Notes: a model not told the origin generated them from the sequence alone. Shown: positions 26,691-35,961, numbered from the stretch's first letter. The stretch is 64,000 nt of DNA from Sediminibacillus albus (GCF_900101125.1 NZ_FNFL01000005.1:1-64000), one strand, 5' to 3'. Program-made: numbers and translations.

Positions 26691-26723
26691 GCCGAAAAGG
26701 AAATGACTCCTTTTCGGCTTTTT
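26691..26723 (+). terminator. Terminator of the MpsC-like gene
   Basis: AGCCGAAAAGGA...TCCTTTTCGGCTTTTTAT hairpin with T-run. Confidence 0.85.
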
Positions 26724-26848
26724 ATATGCATAGGTGAATTATGGAATAACGGAATAATATGAAGTGCTATACCTGAACTCGCGGCTGCACATCCGCAAGC
26801 GAGAGGCAATCGCTCCAATCACGTTAAACCTTAGTAGGAGTTGATATC

Positions 26849-27022
26849 GTGTATAAAGTGGTAGGAATCGTAAAAGCCGGAATAGAAGTTGAATTTTTTC
26901 AACAAAATAAAGAACTCGTTTTTCCAACATATGAAGAAGCAGTTGATTTCATTGAAGAAACGAAAAGGAAAAAGATGCTTCCAGAAAATTACCAATTAGT
27001 CATAGAAAAAATAAAAACATAA
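26849..27022 (+). CDS. Small hypothetical protein, 57 residues
   Basis: GTG 26849 follows TAGGAG (26835-26840). The product begins MYKVVGIVKAGIEVEFFQQN and looks like a small alpha/beta protein: three short strands, then a helix (YEEAVDFIEETKRKK) and a final strand YQLVIEKIK. No signal or membrane segment. The family is not recognised. The ribosome binding site, codon use and compact pattern support it as real. Confidence 0.7.
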   Translation: MYKVVGIVKAGIEVEFFQQNKELVFPTYEEAVDFIEETKRKKMLPENYQLVIEKIKT

Positions 27023-27135
27023 AACGATTTTACATATTGTTTTCTTTTGTGATCCGGTAAGGGATGAAACTTTATGGTTGAAAGCGTCGTATACATTATA
27101 AAGCCTAATAAACACCAAAAAGGAAGTGTTCTTAA

Positions 27136-28122
27136 ATGTATACGGAGGAGCTGCAACAAAAAACCGATGCATACGTAGATATTTATCAACAGCTGAAAAC
27201 CAACTTAAAGTGGAAGGTTTCTGACCAGCGGATATTCATGATTGCTGCCTCCCTTTATATCGTCAACAATCAAAATTTTTGTTTCAAGCGGTTTTCCCGT
27301 TTAGCTAATCTTATAAAAAAAGAGTCTGGGCTTTTCTCCTCTCTTAAATCCCATTCAAGGTTCACTACAGCTGCCATGCTCGATGTGCAGTTTTCCCATC
27401 CAGAGGATAAGTTCCAGGAAATGATAGACATATATAAGCAGATGGTAGAATTCGGTTTCCGCAGAGGTGCTTTCACATACATAGCAGCTTTGGTGCTTTT
27501 AACCAATGAAGAATCTGACTATACTGCCCGCATCAATAAAGCCGATGTCATCTACCAAAGCATGAAAGACGAGCATATCTTTCTGACTTCGACAAGTGAC
27601 TATCCACTAGCTGCTTTGCTTGCTCAGAGAAATGGCATAGTTAGCGAGCTGACCAGCCGAATCGAAGCTTGTTACAGCCTGCTTGACAAAAACGGTTTCA
27701 GAAAAGGGAATGACCTTCAGTTTCTTAGCCACATTCTTGCATTAGACGAGGAAGAGGAAATTGCCCATTTAGTTGAACGTACTGCCAGCGTTTCTCAGCA
27801 ATTTGACCAGGCAGGGATAAAAAGAAAAACAAAATTCTATCCCTTGATGGGAATGCTTGCCCTACTTCCCGAACAGTCCATAGATTTGCAGGCGATTGCC
27901 GCCGTTATTGATCGCTTAAACAAGCAAAAATTGTTCAAATGGCAGAAAGACATGAATGTAATAATGGCTGTTAACTTCTACATGAGTGATAAAATAGCCG
28001 ACTCCAGCGTATTGAATACAAGCTTATCCACTTCTATGGAAACAATCATACAAGCCCAACAGGCGGCTATGATAGCAGCTGTCACCGGGGCTTCTGCAGC
28101 TGCCGCTTCCAGCAGCAATTAA
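27136..28122 (+). CDS. DUF4003-family protein
   Basis: 328 residues, largely helical, soluble, ending in an Ala/Ser-rich tail (GASAAAASSSN). The N-terminus with LKTNLKWKVSDQRIFMIAAS and the FGFRRGAFTYIAALVLL block are features I associate with the DUF4003 family of Bacillaceae. Function unknown. AAAAGGAAG precedes the ATG. It stands alone between two terminators. Confidence 0.75.
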   Translation: MYTEELQQKTDAYVDIYQQLKTNLKWKVSDQRIFMIAASLYIVNNQNFCFKRFSRLANLIKKESGLFSSLKSHSRFTTAAMLDVQFSHPEDKFQEMIDIYKQMVEFGFRRGAFTYIAALVLLTNEESDYTARINKADVIYQSMKDEHIFLTSTSDYPLAALLAQRNGIVSELTSRIEACYSLLDKNGFRKGNDLQFLSHILALDEEEEIAHLVERTASVSQQFDQAGIKRKTKFYPLMGMLALLPEQSIDLQAIAAVIDRLNKQKLFKWQKDMNVIMAVNFYMSDKIADSSVLNTSLSTSMETIIQAQQAAMIAAVTGASAAAASSSN

Positions 28123-28154
28123 TGACTGCCAGGTATTCAGCCTGGCAGTTTTTT
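28122..28154 (+). terminator. Terminator of the DUF4003 gene
   Basis: ACTGCCAGG...CCTGGCAGTTTTTTTT, hairpin and T-run overlapping the stop codon. Confidence 0.9.
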
Positions 28155-28198
28155 TTCGCAATCAATAAAATTTTTGTTCCTATATGCAAAGAAGCCCC

Positions 28199-28423
28199 TT
28201 ATCTTGAGGCTTCTTCTGCTAACTGCTGAAAGTATTCCCTTAAGTATGTTTTCAACTCCTGATCTTCTAAGCTGGCAATCTCTGATTCGGAGAAGGTGAT
28301 TGTCTGCTCTCCTTGTTTGTCATAGACATAAAAGGTCGGATCGACATTATCTATACTGGCGGTTTCCATGCTGTTCATTTTTACCATCATATATCTTGTT
28401 TCTGATTCTGTAGACTTTTCCAC
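28199..28423 (-). CDS. Hypothetical protein, 74 residues
   Basis: GTG 28423 lies 6 bp after GAGGGGGAG, a much better site than that of the ATG at 28447. The product is acidic, with EKSTESETRYMMVKMNSMET at the N-terminus, a strand FYVYDKQGEQTITFSE and a helical C-terminus. No signal or membrane segment. Not recognised. Convergent with the DUF4003 gene. Confidence 0.65.
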   Translation of the reverse strand: MEKSTESETRYMMVKMNSMETASIDNVDPTFYVYDKQGEQTITFSESEIASLEDQELKTYLREYFQQLAEEASR

Positions 28424-28704
28424 GTATTTCTCCCCCTCTCCAGCCATTATAATATACTTTCCGGGAAAAAGGGAATCCTCTTACAGAAATCCCTTCCAGA
28501 TTCTCCCTGCTAGGGAAATTTGCTCATACTCCTCTCTTTCCATACTGCCGTCTGTATCTCCCGCACCATTACTTTCGCACCCTTTTATCCCGATTAACAA
28601 AGGCTTAACAATAACTAAATAGGGGCTTAATAGAACCATGCTAGCTTGATAATAGAAACTACTTACTAGAATCTCAGCATACTACTCTAGGAGGCATGTT
28701 TGAC

Positions 28705-30156
28705 TTGGATAAACAAAAACATAGCATGGACCGGAGAAATTTTTTGAAAGCGGGAAGTATGGGCACATTAGCTTTGACATTAACTACAACCGGTTTGTTT
28801 TCTCTCGCTTCAGCCCCATCCGTTCAAGCTGGCCAAAAAAAGAAGCCGAATTCGACCTTTAGCGGCTATGGACAGTTAGAAAAAGATCCTGGCGGTATCC
28901 TCGATCTTCCCAAGGGTTTTCAATATCGGATTATTTCCGAAGAAGGCGGCAGGCTGTCAGATGGACGCCCTATTCCTTCTGCATTTGATGGAATGGCAGC
29001 TTTCCCTGGAAAGCACAATTCTACCATCCTTGTCCGCAATCATGAATTAACCGGGAATACAGATTATCCAGTCATCGGTAAAAATCCATATGATAAAGAC
29101 AACACTGGCGGAACTACTGCTCTGGTTGTCGGTCCTAATCGGAAAGTAATGGATGAATATGTCACATCTTCAGGAACGATCCGTAATTGTGCAGGAGGCG
29201 CTACCCCTTGGGGGACATGGCTGACGTGTGAAGAGACGATGGAAAGAGGGCACGGCTATGTGTTTGAAGTCGATCCCCAAGATCCGGAAAACAAATTATC
29301 ACGAACACCAATCAGGGAAATGGGCGCCTTTTCCCACGAAGCGTGCGACGTAGACCCATCTACTGGAATCGTTTATTTAACGGAAGATTCTTCTCCAAGC
29401 TTTTTATATCGTTATATACCTGTTGATTCCAGCCCGAGGCCAGGTGCTTTGCAAAAGGGCGGCACACTGCAGGCAGCAGCAATCGAGGAAACACCAGGCA
29501 GGTCTGCGGAAGCTTTATATCCAGAGAAGAAATACAAGATTGTCTGGAAAACGCTCAACCCGGAAAAAGCCAGTGACGATGCCGAAGCGAAAGACTGTAT
29601 TCAGTTCAGCCGGCTGGAAGGCTCCCAGTTCTCTGCTGGGGTTTTCTGGTTCAGTGATACGTCGGCAGGCTACACGGATGGACAACAAGGGCGCATTTAC
29701 CGTTACATCCCTTCTACCAACCAACTAGAGCTCTTCTATGAAGCAGCAAGTGCCAATCAAATGGAAATGCCCGACAATCTCTGTGTAACACCTTGGGGCG
29801 ATGTCTGGTTTGTTGAAGATGGACCTGGGAGCGACCGGGTGATGGGCATTACTCCGGAAGGACAAGTTTATCAATTTGCCGAAAACCGCTTGAACGATTC
29901 AGAACTAGCCGGTCCCACCTTCTCGACAGACGGAAAAACCTTTTTTGTAAATATTCAAACCCCTGGTATTACCTTTGCCATTTGGGGACCATTTGCCAGA
30001 AGAAACGCTGGACGCCAGCGCCAGATGGCACATGCCGCTCCTCCAGCCGGTTTTGGTCCTGCCATTTCTGATCAGCTTGCTGTTTTTGCTGAACACCAAG
30101 GAATGTCTGATTTAGAGGCAGCTGCCTTGCAGCGCCACGGTGTACCTATATTGTAA
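28705..30156 (+). CDS. PhoX-like secreted phosphatase (DUF839), Tat substrate
   Basis: 483 residues. The N-terminus has a twin-arginine signal: DRRNFLKAGSMG followed by a hydrophobic stretch and an AQA-type cleavage region (SVQAGQ). The body is a beta-propeller-type DUF839 domain with RNHELTGNT, CAGGATPWGTWLTCEE and EMGAFSHEACDVDP, the metal-binding landmarks of PhoX (Ca2+/Fe3+ alkaline phosphatase). TTG 28705 is chosen because AGGAGG (28689-28694) leaves only one base before the ATG at 28696. It is followed 24 bp later by tatA. Confidence 0.88.
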   Translation: MDKQKHSMDRRNFLKAGSMGTLALTLTTTGLFSLASAPSVQAGQKKKPNSTFSGYGQLEKDPGGILDLPKGFQYRIISEEGGRLSDGRPIPSAFDGMAAFPGKHNSTILVRNHELTGNTDYPVIGKNPYDKDNTGGTTALVVGPNRKVMDEYVTSSGTIRNCAGGATPWGTWLTCEETMERGHGYVFEVDPQDPENKLSRTPIREMGAFSHEACDVDPSTGIVYLTEDSSPSFLYRYIPVDSSPRPGALQKGGTLQAAAIEETPGRSAEALYPEKKYKIVWKTLNPEKASDDAEAKDCIQFSRLEGSQFSAGVFWFSDTSAGYTDGQQGRIYRYIPSTNQLELFYEAASANQMEMPDNLCVTPWGDVWFVEDGPGSDRVMGITPEGQVYQFAENRLNDSELAGPTFSTDGKTFFVNIQTPGITFAIWGPFARRNAGRQRQMAHAAPPAGFGPAISDQLAVFAEHQGMSDLEAAALQRHGVPIL

Positions 30157-30180
30157 GTACTATGACGAAGGAGGAACGCT

Positions 30181-30408
30181 ATGATCCAGAACATTGGTAT
30201 CCCCGGCTTGATTTTACTAGTAGTGCTTGCTTTGATTGTTTTTGGTCCATCCAAACTTCCCGAAGTCGGTCGGGCCTTCGGCAGCACTTTGAAAGAATTC
30301 AAAAAGGCAACGAATGAGCTTGTCAGTGATCAGGAAGATAAGCAGCATCCTCCCGACAATAACAAGCTGCAAACGGCGGATACAACTACAACAAAAACCC
30401 ATAGTTGA
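30181..30408 (+). CDS. tatA: Sec-independent translocase subunit TatA
   Basis: 75 residues: one membrane helix (about 6-20), the hinge [16 protein letters not shown], an amphipathic helix and a short hydrophilic tail. TatA forms the pore-like assembly of the Tat export system. Start follows AAGGAGG. Being directly behind a Tat-dependent phosphatase gene recalls phoD-tatAd-tatCd of B. subtilis, but no tatC follows here, so it must work with a TatC encoded elsewhere. Confidence 0.93.
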   Translation: MIQNIGIPGLILLVVLALIVFGPSKLPEVGRAFGSTLKEFKKATNELVSDQEDKQHPPDNNKLQTADTTTTKTHS

Positions 30409-30410
30409 TA

Positions 30411-30443
30411 AAAAAGGAAGCTGGCTTTCTGTCAGCTTCCTTT
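30411..30443. terminator. Terminator of the phoX-tatA pair
   Basis: AAAAAGGAAGCTG...CAGCTTCCTTTTA hairpin right after the tatA stop. Confidence 0.85.
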
Positions 30444-30562
30444 TAGTATGTATATTGGTAACAGCAAATTTCAAGCAGTCTTTCCAGTCATCATGTTAGA
30501 ATACAAATAATAAACTAGCCGTCTTGAATGGAAAAAAATCTATGAATGATGGGGTGGTAAAG

Positions 30563-31525
30563 ATGAGTAAACGAAAAATTATCCTTGCCCAGGATATCGA
30601 GCAGCAGTTATATGACCAAGTACGACAGGCAGCACCTGATTGGGAAATCATTGCCGGAAAACATAAAGACTCGTGGCAGGATCACCTGCATGACGCGGAA
30701 ATAATCGCTGGCTGGAAGCAGGAAATGGAAGAACCTTGCCTACAAGGGGATTCTCCACTGCGCTGGATTCAAAGCTGGAGTGCAGGCATTGACAGCTATC
30801 TGCTTGAAAGGCTGTCCGAGCTAGATATTTTATTAACCAGCGCCAACGGTGTCCATGCCTATCCGATTTCGGAAACCATATTTGCAATGATGCTGAGCCT
30901 GACCCGAAAGATACCTTCCTATATCAGGAATCAGCAAACAAAAACATGGTCACATGAAGGCCTCAAGCTGGAAATTCACGAAAAAACGATCGGGATCATA
31001 GGAATGGGAGCAATCGGTAAAGAAACAGCGAAGATTGCCAAGGCATTTGGCATGAAGGTGATTGGCGTAAGGCATTCCCATAAGCCAGAGCCATTTGTCG
31101 ACAAGATGGCAGTAACAGAGCAATTGAATACCATCCTACCGGATTGCGATTATGTTGTTGCCACCGTACCGCTTACAAGGGAAACGCAACACTTATTCGG
31201 CCGAGAACAGTTCGCTGATATGAAGGTGACGAGTTTTTTTATTAATATCGGCCGTGGCGGGGTAGTAGATGAGCACGCTCTTGTTGACGCCCTGCAGGCT
31301 GGACAAATTGCCGGTGCCGGCCTTGACGTCTTTGAATCGGAACCTCTGGAAAACAACAGCCCGCTATGGAATCTCAAAAATGTAATCATCACTCCCCATA
31401 CTGCTGGCTCAACCGAATATTATGATAAACGGGTGATTGAAGACATCTTTATCCCAAACCTGGCAGCTTACATAAAAGGTGGAAAACCTTCCGTCAATTT
31501 GGTCGATTATGACAAAGGGTATTAA
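30563..31525 (+). CDS. D-2-hydroxyacid dehydrogenase (second copy)
   Basis: 320 residues of the phosphoglycerate dehydrogenase-like family. Rossmann loop GMGAIGKETAKIAKAFGMKV (about 141-160), the loop NIGRGGVVDE, and the C-terminal catalytic His in TPHTAGSTEYY are present. It shares the fold and the final DYDKGY/DLDRGY ending with the 3.3-4.2 kb paralogue. ATG 30563 follows GGGGTGG. The substrate is unknown. Monocistronic. Confidence 0.88.
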   Translation: MSKRKIILAQDIEQQLYDQVRQAAPDWEIIAGKHKDSWQDHLHDAEIIAGWKQEMEEPCLQGDSPLRWIQSWSAGIDSYLLERLSELDILLTSANGVHAYPISETIFAMMLSLTRKIPSYIRNQQTKTWSHEGLKLEIHEKTIGIIGMGAIGKETAKIAKAFGMKVIGVRHSHKPEPFVDKMAVTEQLNTILPDCDYVVATVPLTRETQHLFGREQFADMKVTSFFINIGRGGVVDEHALVDALQAGQIAGAGLDVFESEPLENNSPLWNLKNVIITPHTAGSTEYYDKRVIEDIFIPNLAAYIKGGKPSVNLVDYDKGY

Positions 31526-31579
31526 CGGAAACTGACTTATTGCTTGTTATAAACCATGAAAGTTTCAGCCAAAACTGCA

Positions 31580-31617
31580 AAGAGCCCCCTGCGGCAATAA
31601 ACCACAGGGGGCTCTTC
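31580..31617. terminator. Bidirectional terminator
   Basis: AAGAGCCCCCTG...CAGGGGGCTCTT, a long hairpin lying between two convergent genes (dehydrogenase and the small zinc-ribbon gene). Confidence 0.8.
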
Positions 31618-31629
31618 CTGTTAAACGGA

Positions 31630-31779
31630 TTATCTCCTTCTAAACGCTCTTCTTTCCGCATAAGGAACACATTTATAACAGATAATCACTTTCTCTTCAC
31701 GATCATTTATATATTCAGTGGGCTTTGCTGCCTTTTGGCCGCACATCGCACACTTTTTCTTTTTGAATAGATTCAACAT
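31630..31779 (-). CDS. Small zinc-ribbon protein
   Basis: 49 residues, basic, with CAMC near the N-terminus (residues 10-13) and CYKC (34-37), spaced as a zinc ribbon, and an Arg-rich C-terminus. It is too short for a catalytic domain and may bind nucleic acid or a protein. GAGAGGA precedes the ATG at 31779. The family is not recognised. Confidence 0.7.
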   Translation of the reverse strand: MLNLFKKKKCAMCGQKAAKPTEYINDREEKVIICYKCVPYAERRAFRRR

Positions 31780-31944
31780 AAAAACAATCCTCTCTATCGT
31801 TGCTACATTATCTATTTTACATGGGCATGCAGCAGTGGTTCAAATCAAGCGGACGATGTAGCATTACAGAAAGTTTACAGTCAGGCAACCTGGGGAAACG
31901 TTTAAAATGACCTAAAAACAGACTTGGAGATGGAGGAAAACCTA

Positions 31945-32667
31945 GTGACTGCTGGAAGCATCATCATTGGCATCTGCTATTTAATCGTCCAATTATTTTC
32001 AAATAAAATCATTGCATCCTCCCGGATGGGCCCCGCCAGATGGCTATCTTTTTCAGGAGGAATTGCCGTATCCTATGTATTTGTATATGTCCTGCCTTCT
32101 CTCCATAAACAACAGGAGGATTATGGTGATAAGGCTGGCGGACTGACCATGGAGACTGAGCTCTATTTCATCGGTTTGATTGGGGTTATTGTCTTTTATG
32201 CCATCCATAAGGCCGCCGATAAAGCTGAAAGACAACACCCGAATGGAGAAGGCAGCTTCTTTTGGATTCAGATCTCCTTTTTCGGCTTATACAATATGCT
32301 GATCGCCTTCATAGTATTCGGATCAGATATCGAGGGAGTTGAAGCTGCTTTTTATGGCGTTGCCGTCGGCTTCCATTACATGGCGGTATCACACGATTTA
32401 TGGCGGGAGGATTCGCGCAGATATGAAAAGTTCGGCAGATACATTCTTGCCTTAGGGATCTTCATCGGCTGGGTTGCTGGTATCCTGATCCCATTTCCTT
32501 CATTCGTCCTTGCCCTGATTTTTGCATTCATCTCCGGGGCGATGATTTTGAATGTGCTTAAAAAAGAGCTTCCATCAGAAGAAAACGCCCACTTACCAGC
32601 CTTTTTGATTGGAGCCTTAAGCCACACAGCGATAACACTGGCGCTCAAATATATGTTTGATTGGTAA
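31945..32667 (+). CDS. Multi-pass membrane protein of unknown function
   Basis: 240 residues with about seven or eight membrane segments, beginning TAGSIIIGICYLIVQLF and including GGIAVSYVFVYVLPSLHKQQ and a His-rich YGVAVGFHYMAVSHDLW. The helices with embedded His, Glu and Gly vaguely recall ZIP-type metal transporters but no HxxxH pair proves it. GTG 31945 lies 8 bp after GGAGG and is preferred to the TTG at 31924. It ends in a terminator. Confidence 0.75.
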   Translation: MTAGSIIIGICYLIVQLFSNKIIASSRMGPARWLSFSGGIAVSYVFVYVLPSLHKQQEDYGDKAGGLTMETELYFIGLIGVIVFYAIHKAADKAERQHPNGEGSFFWIQISFFGLYNMLIAFIVFGSDIEGVEAAFYGVAVGFHYMAVSHDLWREDSRRYEKFGRYILALGIFIGWVAGILIPFPSFVLALIFAFISGAMILNVLKKELPSEENAHLPAFLIGALSHTAITLALKYMFDW

Positions 32668-32696
32668 AAAAATCCTGACCGATCCGTCAGGATTTT
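32667..32696 (+). terminator. Terminator of the membrane protein gene
   Basis: AATCCTGAC...GTCAGGATTTTGCTGTTT hairpin, just past the stop. Confidence 0.8.
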
Positions 32697-32767
32697 GCTG
32701 TTTCTTTACATTTTCTTAAGAAACTCCTCCCCCCAAGGAACGACTGTTAGAACAGGAGAGGATAACC

Positions 32768-33259
32768 ATGAAAAAAAAAGCAACGTTATTTACAGCTATC
32801 CTGGCGGCATCTGTTTTATTGGCAGCCTGCGGAAATTCGGAAACTGGAACAGCTGAAAAACAGGAGGAGCGAAACAGTTTTACAACCGGACAGGAACCAA
32901 TGACAGTGGAAAAAGAATCAGGTAGCTTCCATCTGCTCGCCAAAATCTATTCACGCTCTTCTGATACGTTGACCGTAGAAGGCCGTTTGACCTATACAGG
33001 GGAAAAGCCAGCCACGATCCACCATGGAATGGCAATGATGCGATTTGGGATGATGGACCAGCAAAAAAATGAATCTGTCGATGAAATGGTTTTTCCGGAT
33101 ATTGCTTATAAAAGCAAAGTAAAACCTAGTCAAACTTTCCATGAGAAACGAACTTTCAACCTGGATGAAGGTAGGAAATATGTACTGACCATCGAATCAA
33201 CAATAAGTGAGAAAAAACCGAAAATCATCTCCTTTGATCCTATAGCGATTTCCTGGTAA
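32768..33259 (+). CDS. Putative lipoprotein, 163 residues
   Basis: A lipoprotein signal, hydrophobic LFTAILAASVLLAAC with lipobox LAAC and Cys21, directs it to the outer face of the membrane. After a polar linker the rest looks beta-rich, like a small immunoglobulin-type domain (GRLTYTGEKPATIHHG, RKYVLTIEST). Homologous small Bacillus lipoproteins exist but the function is unknown. AGGAGAGG precedes the ATG. Confidence 0.8.
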   Translation: MKKKATLFTAILAASVLLAACGNSETGTAEKQEERNSFTTGQEPMTVEKESGSFHLLAKIYSRSSDTLTVEGRLTYTGEKPATIHHGMAMMRFGMMDQQKNESVDEMVFPDIAYKSKVKPSQTFHEKRTFNLDEGRKYVLTIESTISEKKPKIISFDPIAISW

Positions 33260-33695
33260 TTATGGCGCGAAGTGCAGTCAGAAAACCTGCCATTCAAACA
33301 CGAAGGCACCGAAATCTGTCCTCACCTTCACTAGGCGGGTTGCATCACTGCCAATAAAACCTGCAGAGGATGAAGGAAAACTTGCGATTTTCCTGGGTTG
33401 CTTCCTGGTTTACGCTTGTCGGACAGCTCCTGTTTTCATCATGCAATACTATTCACAGGAGAGCGGCGGTAAGTGATGTTGAGTTTGATGGTGAGTATGA
33501 TTGCCGGCATTCCCAGTATAATTACGACTTCGCGGGCTCAGAAAAGACGGAACCAACTCAAGAAAGAATAAAAAGCGTTTATAGAGGAACTTTTCTGTGG
33601 GAAGTCCCTCTTTTCATATCTAAAAAACCACCTGTACTGAAACAACCTCTCCAGCATTTCGTCTTAACTGAAAACCATTAGAAGGATTTCCAACT
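33260..33695. other. Intergenic stretch without a supported gene
   Basis: Short frames occur on the plus strand, including a hydrophobic one ending at 33475 whose stop overlaps (TGATG) a 31-codon frame, but none has a convincing start with ribosome binding site, and the frames do not match a family I know. It may hold the remnant of a small membrane protein gene. Confidence 0.4.
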
Positions 33696-33809
33696 TCAAT
33701 ACTTTATTGGCTCTTCTCGTTTTTTGATTAACTTAACGAATTCATTGGTTTTAGAAGCATCTGGCACTTCTACGGCACTCCCATCTGAAAACTTTAGAAT
33801 TACTTTCAT
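33696..33809 (-). CDS. Small hypothetical protein, 37 residues
   Basis: ATG 33809 follows GGAGGGGGC, a very strong ribosome binding site. The product starts MKVILKFSDGSAVEVPDASK, a beta hairpin pattern, then a short helix with KLIKKREE. Not recognised. The short length lowers confidence, but the ribosome binding site and composition argue that it is translated. It is downstream of rsbP on the same strand by about 150 bp. Confidence 0.55.
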   Translation of the reverse strand: MKVILKFSDGSAVEVPDASKTNEFVKLIKKREEPIKY

Positions 33810-33958
33810 CAAGCCCCCTCCTTACTTGTTAGAAATTCGACAAATGGAGGATGATTCTTCTAAAAATACACCGATGGATAAAATTCAAACGGAAAGAACC
33901 ACCTCTCTTAGCTATATACGAGAAATGGTTCTGGTTCATGCGATAAAGATAATCGCCC

Positions 33959-35128
33959 TCACTTTAAGTCGATTAATATAAAGCACTGATCATCTTTTTG
34001 GTAGTAACTATTTTCTTTCTGATTAAGTTCCAGTAATATTTCTTCTTTCATTTGGGATACAGCATTCCTAGATTTCATCAATAAATCCTGCAGATAGTTG
34101 TACCCGATAAGTTCCGATACTCCATCCGTATATAGCAACAATCTAGATCCTTCAGCATACCGGATGGTTTTGGAATTGTACTTAATTCCCTCAAATGTGC
34201 CTAGAGGAGGGTTTGTTGCACAGAGTTCTTCTTGCCGCCCATTTTTATCATGGTAAATTGCTGGCGGATGACCTGAGTTGATATATTCAATCGTATGCTT
34301 TTCCGTATCAATAAAAAGATATATAGCAGTACAGTAATGCCAAGCCTCCTCATCATTATGAAATAAGTAATGTAAATGACTATCCAATTCTTTCATCACT
34401 GAAGCTGGCTTCATTCCCTTGGGAATCACCTTTTGGTATAAGGATTGTAAAGACATTGTTACTAAGGCGGATGATATGCCATGCCCCATCACATCCAGTA
34501 GAATCACGCCATATTGGTGGTTATTGATTTGATAGAAGCCATAGATATCTCCTGATAGTTCCTTTGATGCCTTATAATAGGACTCAACCTGCATACGGTC
34601 ATTGGTAAAAGCGTCTGTCAAAGACGTTTCCTGGATTTTTTTAGCCAGCTGTAACTCATTTTGATTTTGCTTATTGATTTTTATTAATTGGTCCTGTTTC
34701 GCTTCCAGTTCTTCCAATGCGATTTGTTTTTTATTTAGAGCATCTTTGGCAACTTTGTTGGCAAGTAGCAGTTGATCTTCATAATCGTTTCTTCTTTGCA
34801 TTGGAAGGAAGGCACAATCGATAAGTTTATGTCGGCTACTCTCATTCATGGAAGCATTTAGGAGGATTGGTATCTCTTCTGATTGGTGATTGGTCGCCAA
34901 TGAAAGATACATTTCTTCGACAAATCCCTTTTGTGTCACCATCGGGATAAAATATAATTGAAAAAACACCCGCGCTGAATTTGATAAGATAACATTTATA
35001 TGCTGTCCGACCAACTCATCCCGTCGATACCCAAGGAGTCGCAGTAACATCTCATTCATCGAGACGATTGCACCTTCAGTCGACAAGGTGAGAAATCCGC
35101 AGGGTGCCTGATTTAGCTGTTCATCCAT
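33959..35128 (-). CDS. rsbP: RsbP-like PP2C phosphatase with PAS domain
   Basis: 389 residues: an N-terminal PAS domain (about 5-115, GFLTLSTEGAIVSMNEML), a coiled-coil linker (about 128-178), and a PPM/SpoIIE phosphatase domain (about 185-389) with metal-binding SGDIYGF, LLDVMGHGISSALV, LYTDGVSEL and KDDQCFI. In B. subtilis RsbP dephosphorylates the anti-anti-sigma factor RsbV under energy stress and so activates sigma-B. Its start overlaps the rsbQ stop (TAATG), showing translational coupling. RsbV, RsbW and SigB are not in this window. Confidence 0.9.
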   Translation of the reverse strand: MDEQLNQAPCGFLTLSTEGAIVSMNEMLLRLLGYRRDELVGQHINVILSNSARVFFQLYFIPMVTQKGFVEEMYLSLATNHQSEEIPILLNASMNESSRHKLIDCAFLPMQRRNDYEDQLLLANKVAKDALNKKQIALEELEAKQDQLIKINKQNQNELQLAKKIQETSLTDAFTNDRMQVESYYKASKELSGDIYGFYQINNHQYGVILLDVMGHGISSALVTMSLQSLYQKVIPKGMKPASVMKELDSHLHYLFHNDEEAWHYCTAIYLFIDTEKHTIEYINSGHPPAIYHDKNGRQEELCATNPPLGTFEGIKYNSKTIRYAEGSRLLLYTDGVSELIGYNYLQDLLMKSRNAVSQMKEEILLELNQKENSYYQKDDQCFILIDLK

Positions 35129-35961
35129 TAAGTAAGACCACCTATTTTCTCTGATTTACGCTCTTCTAGATAGTTATGCATTAATTCGACGGTCTCGTCA
35201 GGATGACTCATATGTGGACAATGACCTCTGGCTTTCATATAACGTATGGTGCTTTCAGGTAATTGTTGGTGCATATAATCACCTACTACGGTAGGTGCAA
35301 TTACATCTTCAGCACATTGTAATATCAAGGTTGACAGGGTAACTTTCGGCAATTCCTTCCGGTTATCTGCAAAGAAACAGGTTTCCGCAAATCTGCGCGC
35401 AATGACAGGGTCTGTGGAACAAAAGCGATCTTCCAGCGCTTCAGCAACTTCCGGATGCTCCGCGTCATTTGTAATAGTAGATGCAAAGGCGTTTGCCCAC
35501 CCGATGTAATTTTTGTCCATCATGTCAATTAAACCGAATAACTCTTCTTTTTCAAATCCACCAAAATAATCTGGAGGATGATTGAGATAGCAAGGGGATG
35601 GTCCTATCATGATAAGGGAAGAAAAATAATCAGGCTGGCGCAGGGAAGCCAACATACCGATCATACTCCCCACAGAATGCCCGACTAAAATGACATCCTT
35701 TAAGGCCAATGCAGAACAAATATCAAGTACGTCCTGTACATAACCATCAAGTGTACTGTATTTATCGTAGTCAAAGGCTCCTAAATCAGATTTCCCCATA
35801 CCAACATAATCGAATAGGATGACTTGATAATCTTGTTCAAATGATTTCGAAACCATGCTCCATACCGATTGATCACAGCCAAAGCCAGGCGCAAATAGAA
35901 TAGGCTGGCTCCCTTTCCCTTTAATCGTGACATTATTTCGGGCAACGATATTACGGTCCAT
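35128..35961 (-). CDS. rsbQ: RsbQ-like alpha/beta hydrolase
   Basis: 277-residue alpha/beta hydrolase. The nucleophile Ser is in [10 protein letters not shown], the acid is Asp in CAEDVIAP and the His is in [11 protein letters not shown], so the triad is complete. The [27 protein letters not shown] start is typical of RsbQ, the small-molecule-binding partner required by RsbP in the energy branch of the general stress response. KAI2/D14-type receptors in plants share this fold. ATG 35961 follows GGGGGGAG. Confidence 0.9.
   Translation of the reverse strand: MDRNIVARNNVTIKGKGSQPILFAPGFGCDQSVWSMVSKSFEQDYQVILFDYVGMGKSDLGAFDYDKYSTLDGYVQDVLDICSALALKDVILVGHSVGSMIGMLASLRQPDYFSSLIMIGPSPCYLNHPPDYFGGFEKEELFGLIDMMDKNYIGWANAFASTITNDAEHPEVAEALEDRFCSTDPVIARRFAETCFFADNRKELPKVTLSTLILQCAEDVIAPTVVGDYMHQQLPESTIRYMKARGHCPHMSHPDETVELMHNYLEERKSEKIGGLT

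Noticed and set aside
33370..33681. Plus-strand frame of 103 codons
   Set aside because: No convincing start signal, Cys/Arg-rich and compositionally random; overlaps a more likely hydrophobic frame.
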